Positions 1-11,500 are shown, numbered from the stretch's first letter. The stretch: DNA of 32,151 bases from Saprospiraceae bacterium (GCA_019634045.1 JAHQWA010000362.1:1-32151); one strand, 5' to 3'. Numbers and translations: made by a program. Notes: generated by a model not told the origin, from the letters alone.

Positions 1-539
1 CGGTTCTTTCTACTGCTTAAGTATGACATGATGTGTAAGTGATCCCGGGAGGCTTAGAGTATTTGTTTTTATATGTCGGTTTATCAAGTACTTGTGTTTT
101 TATTTGTTTATACTTAGATGTTTTTTAGAAGTTTTTTTTCGAGAAATTTACGCTTGGTTTGGGCTTGGTCTATCTATACCGAAGAGTAGATTTTTTAACT
201 TTTAAGGATGTATCTAGTGTACAGCTTACTATAGGTATTTTAAGCTTGATCTAGCTTATGTGTAGAATTGCTTTCAACGTGGACTCTCCTTAATCTTTTG
301 GCATGATTACCACCAACAATGAATGGGGTATAACGCTTATTGGGTTGATCGAAGGAAAATACCTCAGCACTCAAATCACTCCACCAACTCCTTACAGTGT
401 CGCTTCAACTGAACTTCCAAATGACTAATCGACCCCTCTAGTAGTACTATCGCCTCCGCTTTCAATTCCAAGTGTTTGTAAGGTTTATGAAAGTGCTTAC
501 CTTAGTGGAGTTCCAGTGTAAGAACAAAGACAAAACGAA

Positions 540-3344
540 ATGACCAAAACTTTAACAACAAGCCTTGCCTTGCTGGGCATGCTATTGCTGTTTGCATGCG
601 ATTCTCCAACAAATTCAGCCATACCGGATTTTCCTGAGATAACGACGAATACTAAGCCCTGGACCCGCTGGTGGTGGCACGGTAGCCAGGTGGATCGCGC
701 AGGTATTACCGCCGAATTAGAGGCACTCCACGAAGCTGGAATCGGAGGGGTGGAATTAACGCCAATTTATGGCGTACAAAATCAGGATGAGGCTTTTATC
801 GAATATTTATCAGAAGCATGGGTAGACCTGCTTTTACATACCCTCCAAGAAGCGGAGCGTTTGGGGTTGGGGGTAGATATGGCGACTGGAACGGGCTGGC
901 CATTTGGTGGTCCATGGGTCCAAGAAAATATGGCGAGTAAGTATATAGCCCATCGTCGATTTCAACTGAACGAAGGGGAGCAACTAAAAGAGAAGGTTAC
1001 CCTGATGCAAAGTCCTATTCTCAGAACGGTGCAATCGACTGAATTGACTATTCAAGATCTGAAGCAGCCTATTACTGCCAATGAAAACCTCCAACATCTA
1101 GCCATTGATCAAGTTCGCTTTGAGGAGGAGCTGCCCCTACAGGTATTAATGGCGTATTCTGATGAGGGGCAAAAGGTAGATTTGACCACCAAGGTAGATG
1201 AAGCTGGCCAATTGGATTGGGTTGCCCCAGCAGGTACATGGGAGCTATATGCACTTTTTCAAGGAGCGCATGGTAAAATGGTGGAACGCGCAGCTCCTGG
1301 CGGTGAAGGACTGGTGATCGATCATTTTGATCGCGATCCCATCAAAGCCTATTTGGCAAAGTTCGATGAGGCACTGGAAGGGAAAGAGATAAGTTCTCTA
1401 CGGGCTTTTTTTAATGATAGTTACGAGGTAGATGATGCGCGTGGACAGGCCAACTGGACACCAAAACTTTTTGAGGAGTTTGAGAAAAGACGAAGCTATG
1501 ATCTCCGGCAGGAGTTGCCTGCCTTGCTCGGAGAGGACGAGTCAGACAAAAATCGCCGGGTGCTCACGGATTATAGGGAGACAATTTCGGACCTATTGTT
1601 AGAAACTTTTACCAAGGACTGGTCTAACTGGGCAAGGGAAAAGGGAGCGGTGATTCGTAATCAGGCGCATGGCTCCCCCGCCAATATTCTCGATCTTTAT
1701 GCCGCTTCCGATATCCCCGAAACAGAAGGCACGGATATCATCAAGGCGAAAATGGCCAGCTCAGCGGCCCATGTCAGTGGGAAACCCTTGGTATCAGCCG
1801 AGGCGGCCACCTGGCTCGGCGAACACTTCACCACCAATCTCGCTGATCTCAAGGAAAATATTGATCGGTATTTTGCAGCTGGCATCAATCATATCTTTTA
1901 TCACGGGACCTGCTATTCTCCAACTGAGGAGGAGTGGCCTGGCCGCCTCTTCTACGCCGCCATTCACGCCAACCCGCGTAACTCCCTATGGCATGATTAT
2001 CCTGCCTTGAATCAGTACATTGCCCGGGTGCAGTCTTTTCTGCAATCTGGAGTGCCAGATAATGATGTGCTTTTGTATTTCCCAGCCTATGATCGATATG
2101 CAGAACGCGGTAAGGAATTGCTCGATCATTTCCACGGAGAGGCAGCACCCAGAGGCGGCTCTTCCAAGGTGCGCGAAGTGGCAGAATGGTTACAGGAAGG
2201 TGGCTTCGGTTTTGACTTTATTTCGGATAAACAATTAAGACAAGTGGAGCTAGATGGGGGGGAGATCAAAGCTGGCAGTGCCAAGTATCAAGTCATTTTG
2301 ATCCCGACTACCGAATATATGCCGCTAGAGACCCTGCAACAACTACAAAAACTAGCACAGCAAGGCGCTACAATTGTTTTTCAATCATGGCCTGCACAAG
2401 TGGCCGGTTGGGATAGGTGGGAAGAGCGGCAAGCCGCCTTTGAACAAATGAAAGTGAATTTCCCAAAAGACAATACGATTGTGGAAACGGATCTTGCTGT
2501 AGGCATGGCAAAGGCCGAGGTATACGGTGAGGATCTAGTTAGTTACGGTCTTTCTTTCCACCGCCGACAACTAGAAGATGATTATATCTATTTCGTTGCG
2601 AATGGGGCGGATGAGCCCGTTGATCAGTGGTTGCCTTTACAAAAGACTGGCAAGAGCATTATTCTTTACGATGCTCTTAATGGTCGAATCGGTAAAGCGG
2701 AAACCAAAGAGGTAAATGGATACAACCTTGTTCGTTTACAACTCAACAGCGGAGAAGCCCTCCTTATTAAAGTTTCCGAAGAGGAGGTCAAGGCTAAAAA
2801 TTGGCTGTATCGTCCAGGTACTGAGGACAAAATCCAATTGGATGATCCCTGGGAACTTAGTTTTATCAAAGGCGGCCCGGAACTACCCGCCGCTCAACAG
2901 CTCGATCAGGTACAAAGATGGACAGCGCTCGAAGGGGACGAGTTCCAGCATTTTTCCGGCACGGCCTCCTACCGTACTAGCTTTGATTTGCCTGATGGCT
3001 ACGAGCAAGGAATACTTTTGGACTTAGGGGAGGTATCGGAAACGGCTACGGTAAAAGTGAATGGGCAATCGGCGGGTACGGCCTTAGGTCCCATTTATCA
3101 GGTGCTCATACCTGCAGAAGTGCTGGAAAAAAGCAATACCTTATCCGTTGAAGTTTCCAACCTAATGGCGAATCGAGTGATGTATCTGGAGAAAAATGGT
3201 ACGCGTTGGCAACGCTATTATAACATCAATATTTCAGCACGATTGCGGGAGAACCTAGGCCCGGATCGGGTTTTCACCACCGAGGCTTGGGCGCCTTTTC
3301 CTTCTGGCTTGGCCGGGCCAGTTTCCATCACGCCTTTACGATAA
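540..3344 (+). CDS. GH106-type alpha-L-rhamnosidase, secreted/lipoprotein
   Basis: 934 aa ORF; N-terminal lipoprotein-like signal (LALLGMLLLFACDS); 'KPWTRWWWHGSQVDRAGITAELEALHEAGIGGVELTPIYG' and 'GLGVDMATGTGWPFGGPWV' are typical of the GH106 N-terminal domain; C-terminal beta-sandwich-like region. Confidence 0.9.
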   Translation: MTKTLTTSLALLGMLLLFACDSPTNSAIPDFPEITTNTKPWTRWWWHGSQVDRAGITAELEALHEAGIGGVELTPIYGVQNQDEAFIEYLSEAWVDLLLHTLQEAERLGLGVDMATGTGWPFGGPWVQENMASKYIAHRRFQLNEGEQLKEKVTLMQSPILRTVQSTELTIQDLKQPITANENLQHLAIDQVRFEEELPLQVLMAYSDEGQKVDLTTKVDEAGQLDWVAPAGTWELYALFQGAHGKMVERAAPGGEGLVIDHFDRDPIKAYLAKFDEALEGKEISSLRAFFNDSYEVDDARGQANWTPKLFEEFEKRRSYDLRQELPALLGEDESDKNRRVLTDYRETISDLLLETFTKDWSNWAREKGAVIRNQAHGSPANILDLYAASDIPETEGTDIIKAKMASSAAHVSGKPLVSAEAATWLGEHFTTNLADLKENIDRYFAAGINHIFYHGTCYSPTEEEWPGRLFYAAIHANPRNSLWHDYPALNQYIARVQSFLQSGVPDNDVLLYFPAYDRYAERGKELLDHFHGEAAPRGGSSKVREVAEWLQEGGFGFDFISDKQLRQVELDGGEIKAGSAKYQVILIPTTEYMPLETLQQLQKLAQQGATIVFQSWPAQVAGWDRWEERQAAFEQMKVNFPKDNTIVETDLAVGMAKAEVYGEDLVSYGLSFHRRQLEDDYIYFVANGADEPVDQWLPLQKTGKSIILYDALNGRIGKAETKEVNGYNLVRLQLNSGEALLIKVSEEEVKAKNWLYRPGTEDKIQLDDPWELSFIKGGPELPAAQQLDQVQRWTALEGDEFQHFSGTASYRTSFDLPDGYEQGILLDLGEVSETATVKVNGQSAGTALGPIYQVLIPAEVLEKSNTLSVEVSNLMANRVMYLEKNGTRWQRYYNINISARLRENLGPDRVFTTEAWAPFPSGLAGPVSITPLR

Positions 3345-3368
3345 ATTTGAAGTGAGGTTAGCACAACC

Positions 3369-3387
3369 ACAAAATCAGAGATTTTGT
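3369..3387. repeat. Perfect inverted repeat ACAAAATC-AGA-GATTTTGT in the GH106 / IolB-like intergenic region
   Basis: 8-bp perfect arms with 3-nt spacer read directly; no T-tract afterwards, so not a clear terminator. Confidence 0.6.
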
Positions 3388-3409
3388 AACGAAAAACAAC
3401 TGAAGACAC

Positions 3410-4330
3410 ATGGTAGTACCAAAAACAAATGGAAGTGACCGGCGTATCCCTGCTAAACCCGCTTCAGCGAGGCGGCAAGATATACAGCTTATGGTTCCGA
3501 AATCTCATCTTGTTCGCACCGTCGAAGCTTTTGATGCCACGCCAGCTTCGGGCGTCAGCGAAATCATCACCGCCGAAAACTCCAGCTTTAATTTCCTGCG
3601 TTTGACCAGAATTAAGCTGACACCCGCTGTGATAGCTACGCGAGTCTTAGAAAAAGAAGAGGCCGTTTTTTACTTCAACCGTGGGACGGCCAACATACAG
3701 GTACAAAACGATAGCTAGGTCTTGGAAAAAGGAGATGTCCTCTATGTAGGGATTGAAGAACAGATCTCGATTAGTACTGAAAGCCAGTGTGATGTCAGCG
3801 AATTTAAGGCCGTGAAATGTCATACGAAATATCCTGTACAAGGGGTTAGGCATAGCGATATCGAGGGGGCCGAACTCGCTGATCACTTAGGCAATAAGCG
3901 TCCCATGTCAGAACGTACCGTATTTAAATTGGTGGATAAGAATGTTCAGGCTTGCCGCTTGCTCTTCGGCGACACCTATATGGCTAATCGCGGAGGCGTA
4001 GGTAGCTATCCGCCACATTTCCATGGGCCGGATGGGCCTCATGGTCTGGGTGCCAACGCCAAGGAAGAGATCTACCACTTCCGCTGTGAAACAGACTTTG
4101 AAGGCGATGTGCCCTATGTACTGCAGAATTGTGCCCTTCCAGGAGAGAAAGTAAATATGTATGCTCATGTATTTGATGAAGAGGCCATAAATGTCACACC
4201 CACTTACCATGATACCATTGCTCCGCCCTCCGTCGATCTTATGTTTACTTGGTGTTCAGCCAGTTTTACAGAGGGGCATCGAGATTGGGCTGAAATCTAC
4301 AATACGCCCGGTTTTGAAAACGAATGGTGA
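3410..4330 (+). pseudogene. IolB/KduI-like isomerase interrupted by an in-frame TAG (3716-3718)
   Basis: ORFs 3410-3718 and 3722-4330 share one frame and are separated only by TAG: ...TANIQVQNDS*VLEKGDVLYVGIEEQ...; C-terminal 'GGVGSYPPHFHGPDGPH...KEEIYHFR' resembles the IolB/KduI cupin metal-binding region. Confidence 0.75.
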
Positions 4331-4376
4331 TTCTTAATCCAGAACTTGCGTGACTTCTAGCAGGAAAGGCCCTAAT

Positions 4377-5807
4377 CTACAAATCCGGAAGCGTAACTAG
4401 CTTCCCATTAATGGTAGTGTTTTGAAGATCAAGATGCTCTACTTGTTCAAGTAGAAATGGCTCCTCAACTTTTTCTATGATTACATCTTTAAAGGTGATT
4501 TGCTCAATAGGCATCTCTGGGTGCCCTTTGGCAAGTATGGCATGTTTGCCTCCGTTCTTTACCCGGACATTTTGCAGATGTATCTTCCGGACCCGTGGGA
4601 TATGAATTCCCTCCTGATCTGCATAGGTCGCATAAAACAGATTAATCTTCAGTAAGGCTTCCTTCACTTGTCCAACTTGCAGGTCTCTGACGTACACGCC
4701 TTCCACAAAACCACCTCTTTTTGTGTTGGTCTTAATTCGAATAGCCCGATCTAGATTTGGACTATCCATGACACAATTATCGACATAGACGTTACGCACT
4801 CCTGCGGATATTTCGCTGCCCATAACGACTCCACCATGACCATCCAGCATTTTGCAATCTTTTACCACAATGTTTTCACTTACCAACCCGACACGACGTC
4901 CGTCCTCATCCCGACCCGATTTTATGGCAATACAATCATCCCCAGTATTGAACAGACAATTCTTAATGACTACGTTACGACAGTATTCCGGATCACAACC
5001 ATCATTATTGGGCCCATGGCTGTCCACTTCAACACCATCTACCGTTATATTGCTGGACTTGATGGGGTGGATAATCCAAAAAGGAGCCTGGATAATCTTT
5101 ACGCCCTGAATTAGAATGTTTTGGCAGTCAAAGAATTCAACAAAAGAAGGCCTGAGATAGTAGCCTGCTCCAAATACTCGCTCCTCTACTGGTATACCCT
5201 GGGCCGCCAGTTCAGTCAATCTGATCCGATTATCTGCCTGGTTTTGATGAGGCAATCCCTCTTTCCATCCATATTCTTCTTGCCCTTTCCAGATCCACCA
5301 ATTTTCTCGGCTGGCCTGCCCGTTGAGTAAGCCTTTGCCGGTAATCGCTATATTCTTTTTCTGGTAGGCATAAATTAGAGGAGAGTAATTCATTAGTTCT
5401 GTGCCTTCAAAGGAGGTCTGTACGACGGGTAAGTAATCAGTAGGGTCAGTGCTAAATTGCAGTACAGCATCTTCAGCAAGATGTAAATTCACATTGTTTT
5501 CCAGATGAATGGCTCCTGTATTGAATACACCTTTGGGCACTAATACGCTGCCACCGCCAGCCTTGGTACAGGCTTGAATAGCCTGCTGAATGGCATCGGT
5601 ACTTTTATCCGAGCTGCCTTCCTTAGCTCCATAATCTAGGATATTGAAAGTTTGATCCAAAAAAACCGGAGGTACGACTTCATTCAGGATGGCTTGCGCC
5701 TCGTTCCAAATGACCGTAGAGGCATCAACCACTTGCTCGGGCGTTCGATCTTGCGCCTGACAAGCTAAAAATAGTAAAGGGAGTATAGCTAATAGGGGCT
5801 TATGCAT
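4377..5807 (-). CDS. GH28 family polygalacturonase-like lipoprotein
   Basis: ORF track runs 4377-5873 with a GTG start; the internal ATG at 5807 gives a lipoprotein signal MHKPLLAILPLLFLACQAQ. 'FNILDYGAKEGSSDKSTDAIQQAIQACTKAGGGSVLVPKG', 'SHGPNNDGCDPEYCRNVVIKNCLFNTGDDCIAIKSGRDEDGR' and 'GHGGVVMGSE' are GH28 motifs. Confidence 0.92.
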   Translation of the reverse strand: MHKPLLAILPLLFLACQAQDRTPEQVVDASTVIWNEAQAILNEVVPPVFLDQTFNILDYGAKEGSSDKSTDAIQQAIQACTKAGGGSVLVPKGVFNTGAIHLENNVNLHLAEDAVLQFSTDPTDYLPVVQTSFEGTELMNYSPLIYAYQKKNIAITGKGLLNGQASRENWWIWKGQEEYGWKEGLPHQNQADNRIRLTELAAQGIPVEERVFGAGYYLRPSFVEFFDCQNILIQGVKIIQAPFWIIHPIKSSNITVDGVEVDSHGPNNDGCDPEYCRNVVIKNCLFNTGDDCIAIKSGRDEDGRRVGLVSENIVVKDCKMLDGHGGVVMGSEISAGVRNVYVDNCVMDSPNLDRAIRIKTNTKRGGFVEGVYVRDLQVGQVKEALLKINLFYATYADQEGIHIPRVRKIHLQNVRVKNGGKHAILAKGHPEMPIEQITFKDVIIEKVEEPFLLEQVEHLDLQNTTINGKLVTLPDL

Positions 5808-5869
5808 ATCTGATGGATCTTGGATAGATTTCAAATAACTCAAAGATAAGAAAGCTAAGTCATCCTTTC

Positions 5870-8566
5870 TCACTTAATCTTTATCTCAATGGTTCCTGCC
5901 TTTAAGGGGATTTTATAAGCATTTCTCACCTTTTCATACGGCAATTCCAGCGTAGTATTCGCTCTTAAAAAGGCATGAGGGGTATGTGGATCTTTTGGAT
6001 GTAAGGTAATCACTGCCTCTTCTGTGTTCGTATCGTAGCTTACCGATTTAATGGTCCCAGCATCTAGCCTTACCCATAGTTTCTTCGGTTCGATAAAGAT
6101 GCGGGACTTAGCAGCGGTAGTGAGTTCAAGGGTGAGGATGTTGTCTTGTTGCCTTAAATTGCCCCCAAAAGCTAACCAGCCCAAGTCTCCGTGATACGTT
6201 AAATAAGCGGAGGAATTCACCGCATAGCCATAGAAGCCAGAGCCATAATCCCCCGAGATGCCATCTATTTGTAAGGTAGAAGGAAAAGAATGAAAGGCCG
6301 CTGGTCCGAAACCATCCTGGGTCACATTTGAAATACTGCCCATCAGACCGCCATAGCCTATTTTTAATAAATGGAAATTTTCTGGATGCTTCCGATAGTG
6401 ATGTAGCACCGGAATCGCATTAAGGGCTGAGCCATAATGATGGATTTGTCGTTCTACTCTCGAGGTTTTCCCTGATTTGCCACCGTACAAGAAATCCCAA
6501 TATCGATGAGCATTCCCATTGTAGGCCCAATGGGCAATGGCGGGCATATACGCTAAAATGGCCTTGAGTGTGACTTCAGCCTTCCGATCATAACCAAAAT
6601 AATCTGACCACATATACACCTCTTCCTGCCCCGTACAGTCCCAAGGCATTTCGCTACCAAAAGGATACTTTAGGGCCTTCCAATGAACCGCTCGATCTTT
6701 CATTTTGGTGCTCAAGTCAGTGGCTAGCTCATTGAATTGTTCATGCTGCAAATCTTTCAATATGAACAAGAACACGGACCCCTCCATTTGCCCAAACTGC
6801 GCATAATAGGGCGCATGCTCAACCATAGCAACGATCGTATGATAGGCTTGCTGGAGATACCAGTCCCAGCTTCTGTTATTCACCAATCCCTGATGATATC
6901 GGGCCAATCGATACATGCACCAGTAAGCCGCAGCTACGTGCGGATAGTTGTACGACCGCCCGACACTTTCGGCATGTTTTTGATTCCAGGCAGCCCAAGT
7001 GGTGTAATTGATGCTATCGCTATAGGTTCCAGGCGGCAAGGAATCCGGTTCATAGAAAAAAAGGCTCTTCCTGACGGCATATTTCAGCGGACCGTCCTTG
7101 TACTGAATGCCACCCCACAGCGTACTATCTATAAAGAGTTGCAGCTTGCCGATCTCCTCCTTATCGGGCTGCACCAGCTGCTTCATCATAGCGGCTAACC
7201 AGCTACCCGCGCCACCTTCATCACTCAAACCTGCTATCCAGGCTCGGCGATCTTGCCTTATTTGGGTTTTGGTGTCATAGTCATAACTAATGACGGAATG
7301 GGTTCGATTAAAATGGGGATCCGCTTGATCAAACCATTGTTCAGTAGTCAGAAAATGCCCTAGATCATCGACGACCTCCGTTTCGGGTTTGATAACTTTA
7401 TAGTGAATCGTTTGCTTCAGACCATCGCTGTAAATGACGGTCAATCTGGATTGTCCCCATATTTTTCCGCTAAGGGTATACTTTTTTAGCCCGCTTTTGG
7501 TTTGTCCAGCTGGGGTTATTTCAAGGCTACCCGTCGGTGCGACTTCGATAGATTTTATGCCTTCTCGATAGTTGAGGAACAACTGGGCCTCTACATCTTG
7601 GGGAATCACATAACCAGGGATACCGATGCCTACGGGATGACCAATTGCTGCTAACCTTTGGGGTACACCGGCAATACTATCGGCTAGCACGAAGCGTACG
7701 GAAAAATTTTTGCTTTCCCCTGGAGCTAAGAATACAGAACTTGCGTTGTTCCATTGTTGAACACCTTTCCATTCATTTTCAGCATAGGCCTTCGAGCAAC
7801 TCATCCACTCGTGAAAGCCCTCGAATACGACCGACCTGCGAGAGGGGTCATCCAACAAAGGGCGATAAGCTTCAAAGGCCATGTTTTCGTTGGGTAAGAC
7901 CAGTAAAGTCGGTCCGCCCCCATGCAATCTTTTGACTTCCAAATAACCTGCCTCCAGGCCGATGTAAGGATCGAAAAACACATTCTGCGCATGCGCTTCA
8001 TCCAAAGATTTACCTTCCAATATATTGTTAAAGATCATGGGGATACCCAATGCGCCAATTTCAACCGCCCTGGCCACCTTATTGCTGATCTCAAATCGGA
8101 GTACCAATTGCTCCTGGTCGATTTCGTAAAACCTCTTAATGTTGACCGGTATATCAGGAGCTAAAGTATTGGCCAAATCTGCCCCCGCCAGTATGTTGTC
8201 GGTGCTGGCTAATGCGGTTACCGCAGCACGCTGGGTAGCCGTAGAATACTGCTTCCAGTCTCCCTCCGTTATTCTTAATCGGAGATTGATATCTCCCAAA
8301 TGGTAGAGGCCATCTTTATCTCTGATTTCCAACCTATCGCCTGGCGTAAAATCGAACTTAGGGTCTTCATTGGGGCGAAAAGCAGCAACGGTCTGCGAGG
8401 CCTTGACTAACTTCAGCTGAAATTGCGGCGTTTTAAATTTTTGAAACACTTCAGCGATGCCTAAGGTGGGTTTTTTCTCTGCTATGGCTTTCCAATAATC
8501 CTGCGCTTTCAGGTTTAGCAAAGGCAATAATAAGAAGGATAGGCAGATATAAAGTGGACTTTTCAT
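5870..8566 (-). CDS. DUF5695-like secreted protein, putative glycan-active enzyme of unknown specificity
   Basis: 898 aa with signal peptide (MKSPLYICLSFLLLPLLNLKAQ); N-terminal beta-rich half and Trp/Tyr-rich alpha-helical C-terminal half. Starts 5 bp after the GH127 stop on the same strand. Family name from memory of similar PUL proteins. Confidence 0.6.
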   Translation of the reverse strand: MKSPLYICLSFLLLPLLNLKAQDYWKAIAEKKPTLGIAEVFQKFKTPQFQLKLVKASQTVAAFRPNEDPKFDFTPGDRLEIRDKDGLYHLGDINLRLRITEGDWKQYSTATQRAAVTALASTDNILAGADLANTLAPDIPVNIKRFYEIDQEQLVLRFEISNKVARAVEIGALGIPMIFNNILEGKSLDEAHAQNVFFDPYIGLEAGYLEVKRLHGGGPTLLVLPNENMAFEAYRPLLDDPSRRSVVFEGFHEWMSCSKAYAENEWKGVQQWNNASSVFLAPGESKNFSVRFVLADSIAGVPQRLAAIGHPVGIGIPGYVIPQDVEAQLFLNYREGIKSIEVAPTGSLEITPAGQTKSGLKKYTLSGKIWGQSRLTVIYSDGLKQTIHYKVIKPETEVVDDLGHFLTTEQWFDQADPHFNRTHSVISYDYDTKTQIRQDRRAWIAGLSDEGGAGSWLAAMMKQLVQPDKEEIGKLQLFIDSTLWGGIQYKDGPLKYAVRKSLFFYEPDSLPPGTYSDSINYTTWAAWNQKHAESVGRSYNYPHVAAAYWCMYRLARYHQGLVNNRSWDWYLQQAYHTIVAMVEHAPYYAQFGQMEGSVFLFILKDLQHEQFNELATDLSTKMKDRAVHWKALKYPFGSEMPWDCTGQEEVYMWSDYFGYDRKAEVTLKAILAYMPAIAHWAYNGNAHRYWDFLYGGKSGKTSRVERQIHHYGSALNAIPVLHHYRKHPENFHLLKIGYGGLMGSISNVTQDGFGPAAFHSFPSTLQIDGISGDYGSGFYGYAVNSSAYLTYHGDLGWLAFGGNLRQQDNILTLELTTAAKSRIFIEPKKLWVRLDAGTIKSVSYDTNTEEAVITLHPKDPHTPHAFLRANTTLELPYEKVRNAYKIPLKAGTIEIKIK

Positions 8567-8571
8567 TTAGT

Positions 8572-11500
8572 CTATTGTTTAAGCGTGACATCAAGATAAA
8601 CAGAATGGTGGCCATAGGACTCGTAAAATGGCTTGAAGGGTACCCCCTCAATTTCAAATTCTAATTTTTTAGGATCCCCCTTAATGGATTGGCTAATGTC
8701 TGCCGCCGATAAAGTGATGACTCTCCAATCTTTTCGAGCTTCCGTTTCCTCGGCGGCTAGCAAAACTGGACCATAAAATAAACTGGCAATATTTTGCTGA
8801 TCCATGAGTGGAGCTAGATGGAACTGAAAAGGAAAATGGATTTCTATTGTATCCCCATTTTTCCATTTTCTCCGCAATTTGACATAACTCCCCGGCGTGG
8901 TATTGATAGCCTGCGGCTTGTCATTAATGGTAATGAAAGCACCTTGGGTTGCCCAATGAGGAATTCGTAGGTTAATTTCAAATTTGCCCTTGCCTTTTAT
9001 CAATATTCGACTACGGTCTTCTTTCGGAAAGGCAGTTTGTTGGACGATGCTGATCTTTCGTTCTGTCCAATCGAGGGTAGAGGGGATAAATAGATTGACA
9101 TAGAGTTGCTTATTGTCCTGACTCCTGAAGTAAATGGAATTTTGCAGCTTGGTACTGCTTTCCAAGGCCGTTCCGTTGCAACAAGTAAAGCCATTCATCT
9201 TCGCATTACCAAAATGCTTTTTCGACCCCGGTCGTAAGGGGACATGATAGGTGTTGGCGGGGCTATCCGCTGCGACCGAAGCTAATATGTGATTGTATAA
9301 AGCACGTTCATAGTAGTCCATCAATTCGCCACGTTGATCAAAAAGGAATAAGTTTTTTGTCAACTTGAGCATATTGTAGGTGGCGCAAGTTTCATTTTGC
9401 CCGCCTACGGATAGTCCATGCTCATATAAGCTGGCAGGTTCGATGGTAAAGCATTCTGCATTGGCGGGTGTCCTTGCCCCAGCCACGCCTCCGATACTAT
9501 AACTGTAATCTTGTGTGGCCTTATACCAAAAGTTATCGGCAATATGATAGTAGCTGGGGCGCTTTGAATTGCGATACATTTCCAATGCGCCTACGATCTG
9601 AGGAATGTGCTGATTGGCATGTAAGCCCCTGAAAGTATCGACATTCTTAGCTAAGCCATGGCTGCGTTTAGCATCGCCGTAAAAAACTTTAATATTGTCA
9701 AATAATTGGGCGAGTTCAAAGTAGTGTTTTTCATTCGTTAGTCGATAGAGTCTTGCCATGACTTCGTTCATGCCCCCATATTCACCGGCGATGTAGGTAT
9801 TCCACATCTTGATCAGGGTTTCATGGGGTAACTGACTGAGCCTTGCATGTACCCAAGTTCCCATCCCTTTAGCTACTTCTAGTGCCTTTTCATTACGCGT
9901 AATTTCATATATATCCAGCAGTCCTGTCAATATTTTATGCAAGGTGTAATAGGGGGCCCAAACCTTGGTGCTATCTCTACCATATTTTGCTCCTTGTTCC
10001 AGCATAATGAACTGATCTGGCGGATAAGCACTTAGGTAGCCCTTACCCCAATTCCAATAGTCAGTTCGAATGCCATTCTCGCTCAAGTCAGAATCAAAAT
10101 CAGGTTTTTCGGCGCTTGGTGGGATGGCTACAGGATCAGCATGATAGGTGCCCTGCGCTTCCTCCTGCTGATTGGGTTGACCAGATAACTGCGATAATTG
10201 ATAGAGTACGTCGACCATATACTCCATTTTATTATAAAAATTATCCTGCAGCGTTTTTGAATAGCCTGTGCTTGCATAGGCCTGCGCAAGCGCTGTGAGA
10301 TAATGACCCGTAGCATGTCCTCGCAATTTCGTTTCCTGAGAATCCCAGCCCTTCAGGGGAACGGCCCGTTTAGGTTGTTCCTGACCAAAGGCATTTCGAA
10401 ACATATACAGGAAGGCATCTGGATGGGTCTGTGCTAAGGTTGAAAGGAATAAATCTCGATGCTTGATAAACGGGGTAGGTTGACCGTGTATATCTTTGTC
10501 CAGTTGCACTTGGTGGAGGGAAAAGGGCGCTAAATTTCGGTTGGCCGCATGGGAATGATCCTTGTCAAGCACTCTGATGAAAGCCTTGGGTTTAAAAGCC
10601 GTACCGGCCACTGTGCCCGTAATCGTATATTGCCTGGGGTTCAACACCTGAAGATTGTCTGCCGGAGTAGGCCATTGGACTCGCACTTTCCCCGTCGTGA
10701 CCGCCGCTTGGTATTGGGCGGGGATGTAGCGTGGTAATCGGGGTAAATGGCCTAAGGAGGTTGTTAGCTCTATGTTAGGCACATCGATTAAGTATGGGTT
10801 GTACAGTTGCGGCCTGTTTTCATTAAATGGTGGAAGATCATCATTCGGTTGCTTTCTTTCATTGACAACAGCAGCCTCAATTTGTATAGCCTTACGATAC
10901 ATGGTAGTAATTTGTTCCTTCCTAAGTGGGATGCTATAAAACCGGAAATCATGTAGATGGGCAGTTAGAAAAATAGGCTTAGCCGCCAGGGATCGGCCTA
11001 TATAAAGTCTAGTTGCATCTGACACCTCTTGGGCGAATAGCTGTCCCAAGTCTAGATTGGGAATGTGCTTCTCTTCCGCAAGCATTCCATCCACATAGGT
11101 ATTGATGGATGGATTAGCGGGATCAACCACCACTGCAAAATGATGCCACTTTTCAGCACTTAAGGCTATCGGGCTGGCATAGCTATTGGTATCAAGGGGG
11201 GCGATAGACTCTTCATGATCATCGATGCTTTTAGCAACGATAGAAAACCTTGAGCGCTCCTCACTACCAAAGTCAAGGATGGTTTGATTAGGTTGAGTGG
11301 TAAGCATATAGACCCATCCCGTAATGCTAATTGCCTCTCCGCTCACCAACATTTTATGGGGTAGTTGAATATAATTTGCGGTGGCTGCCGAAAGGTAAAG
11401 TACTTTTCCAAAAGTATCATCACTAAGCCATTGCTGCACGCCTACTATTTGCCCATTAAAATCATTTCTGGACCAATCTTTAGCAGAATCATCCAGAATA

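Noticed and set aside
1-539. Small ORF at about 303-431 (MITTNNEWGITLIGLIEGKYLSTQITPPTPYSVASTELPND) in the left intergenic region
   Set aside because: Only 42 codons, no motif or clear homology; could be chance or an unidentifiable remnant.
3716-3718. Possible amber suppression/selenocysteine or pyrrolysine recoding explaining the in-frame stops
   Set aside because: Lesions use TAG, TGA and TAA, and are accompanied by frameshifts and truncations; no recoding element seen and large genes terminate normally.
3647-4210. Minus-strand ORFs of 79-100 aa over the IolB/KduI-like gene
   Set aside because: Antisense shadow ORFs; the + strand reading shows clear cupin family motifs.
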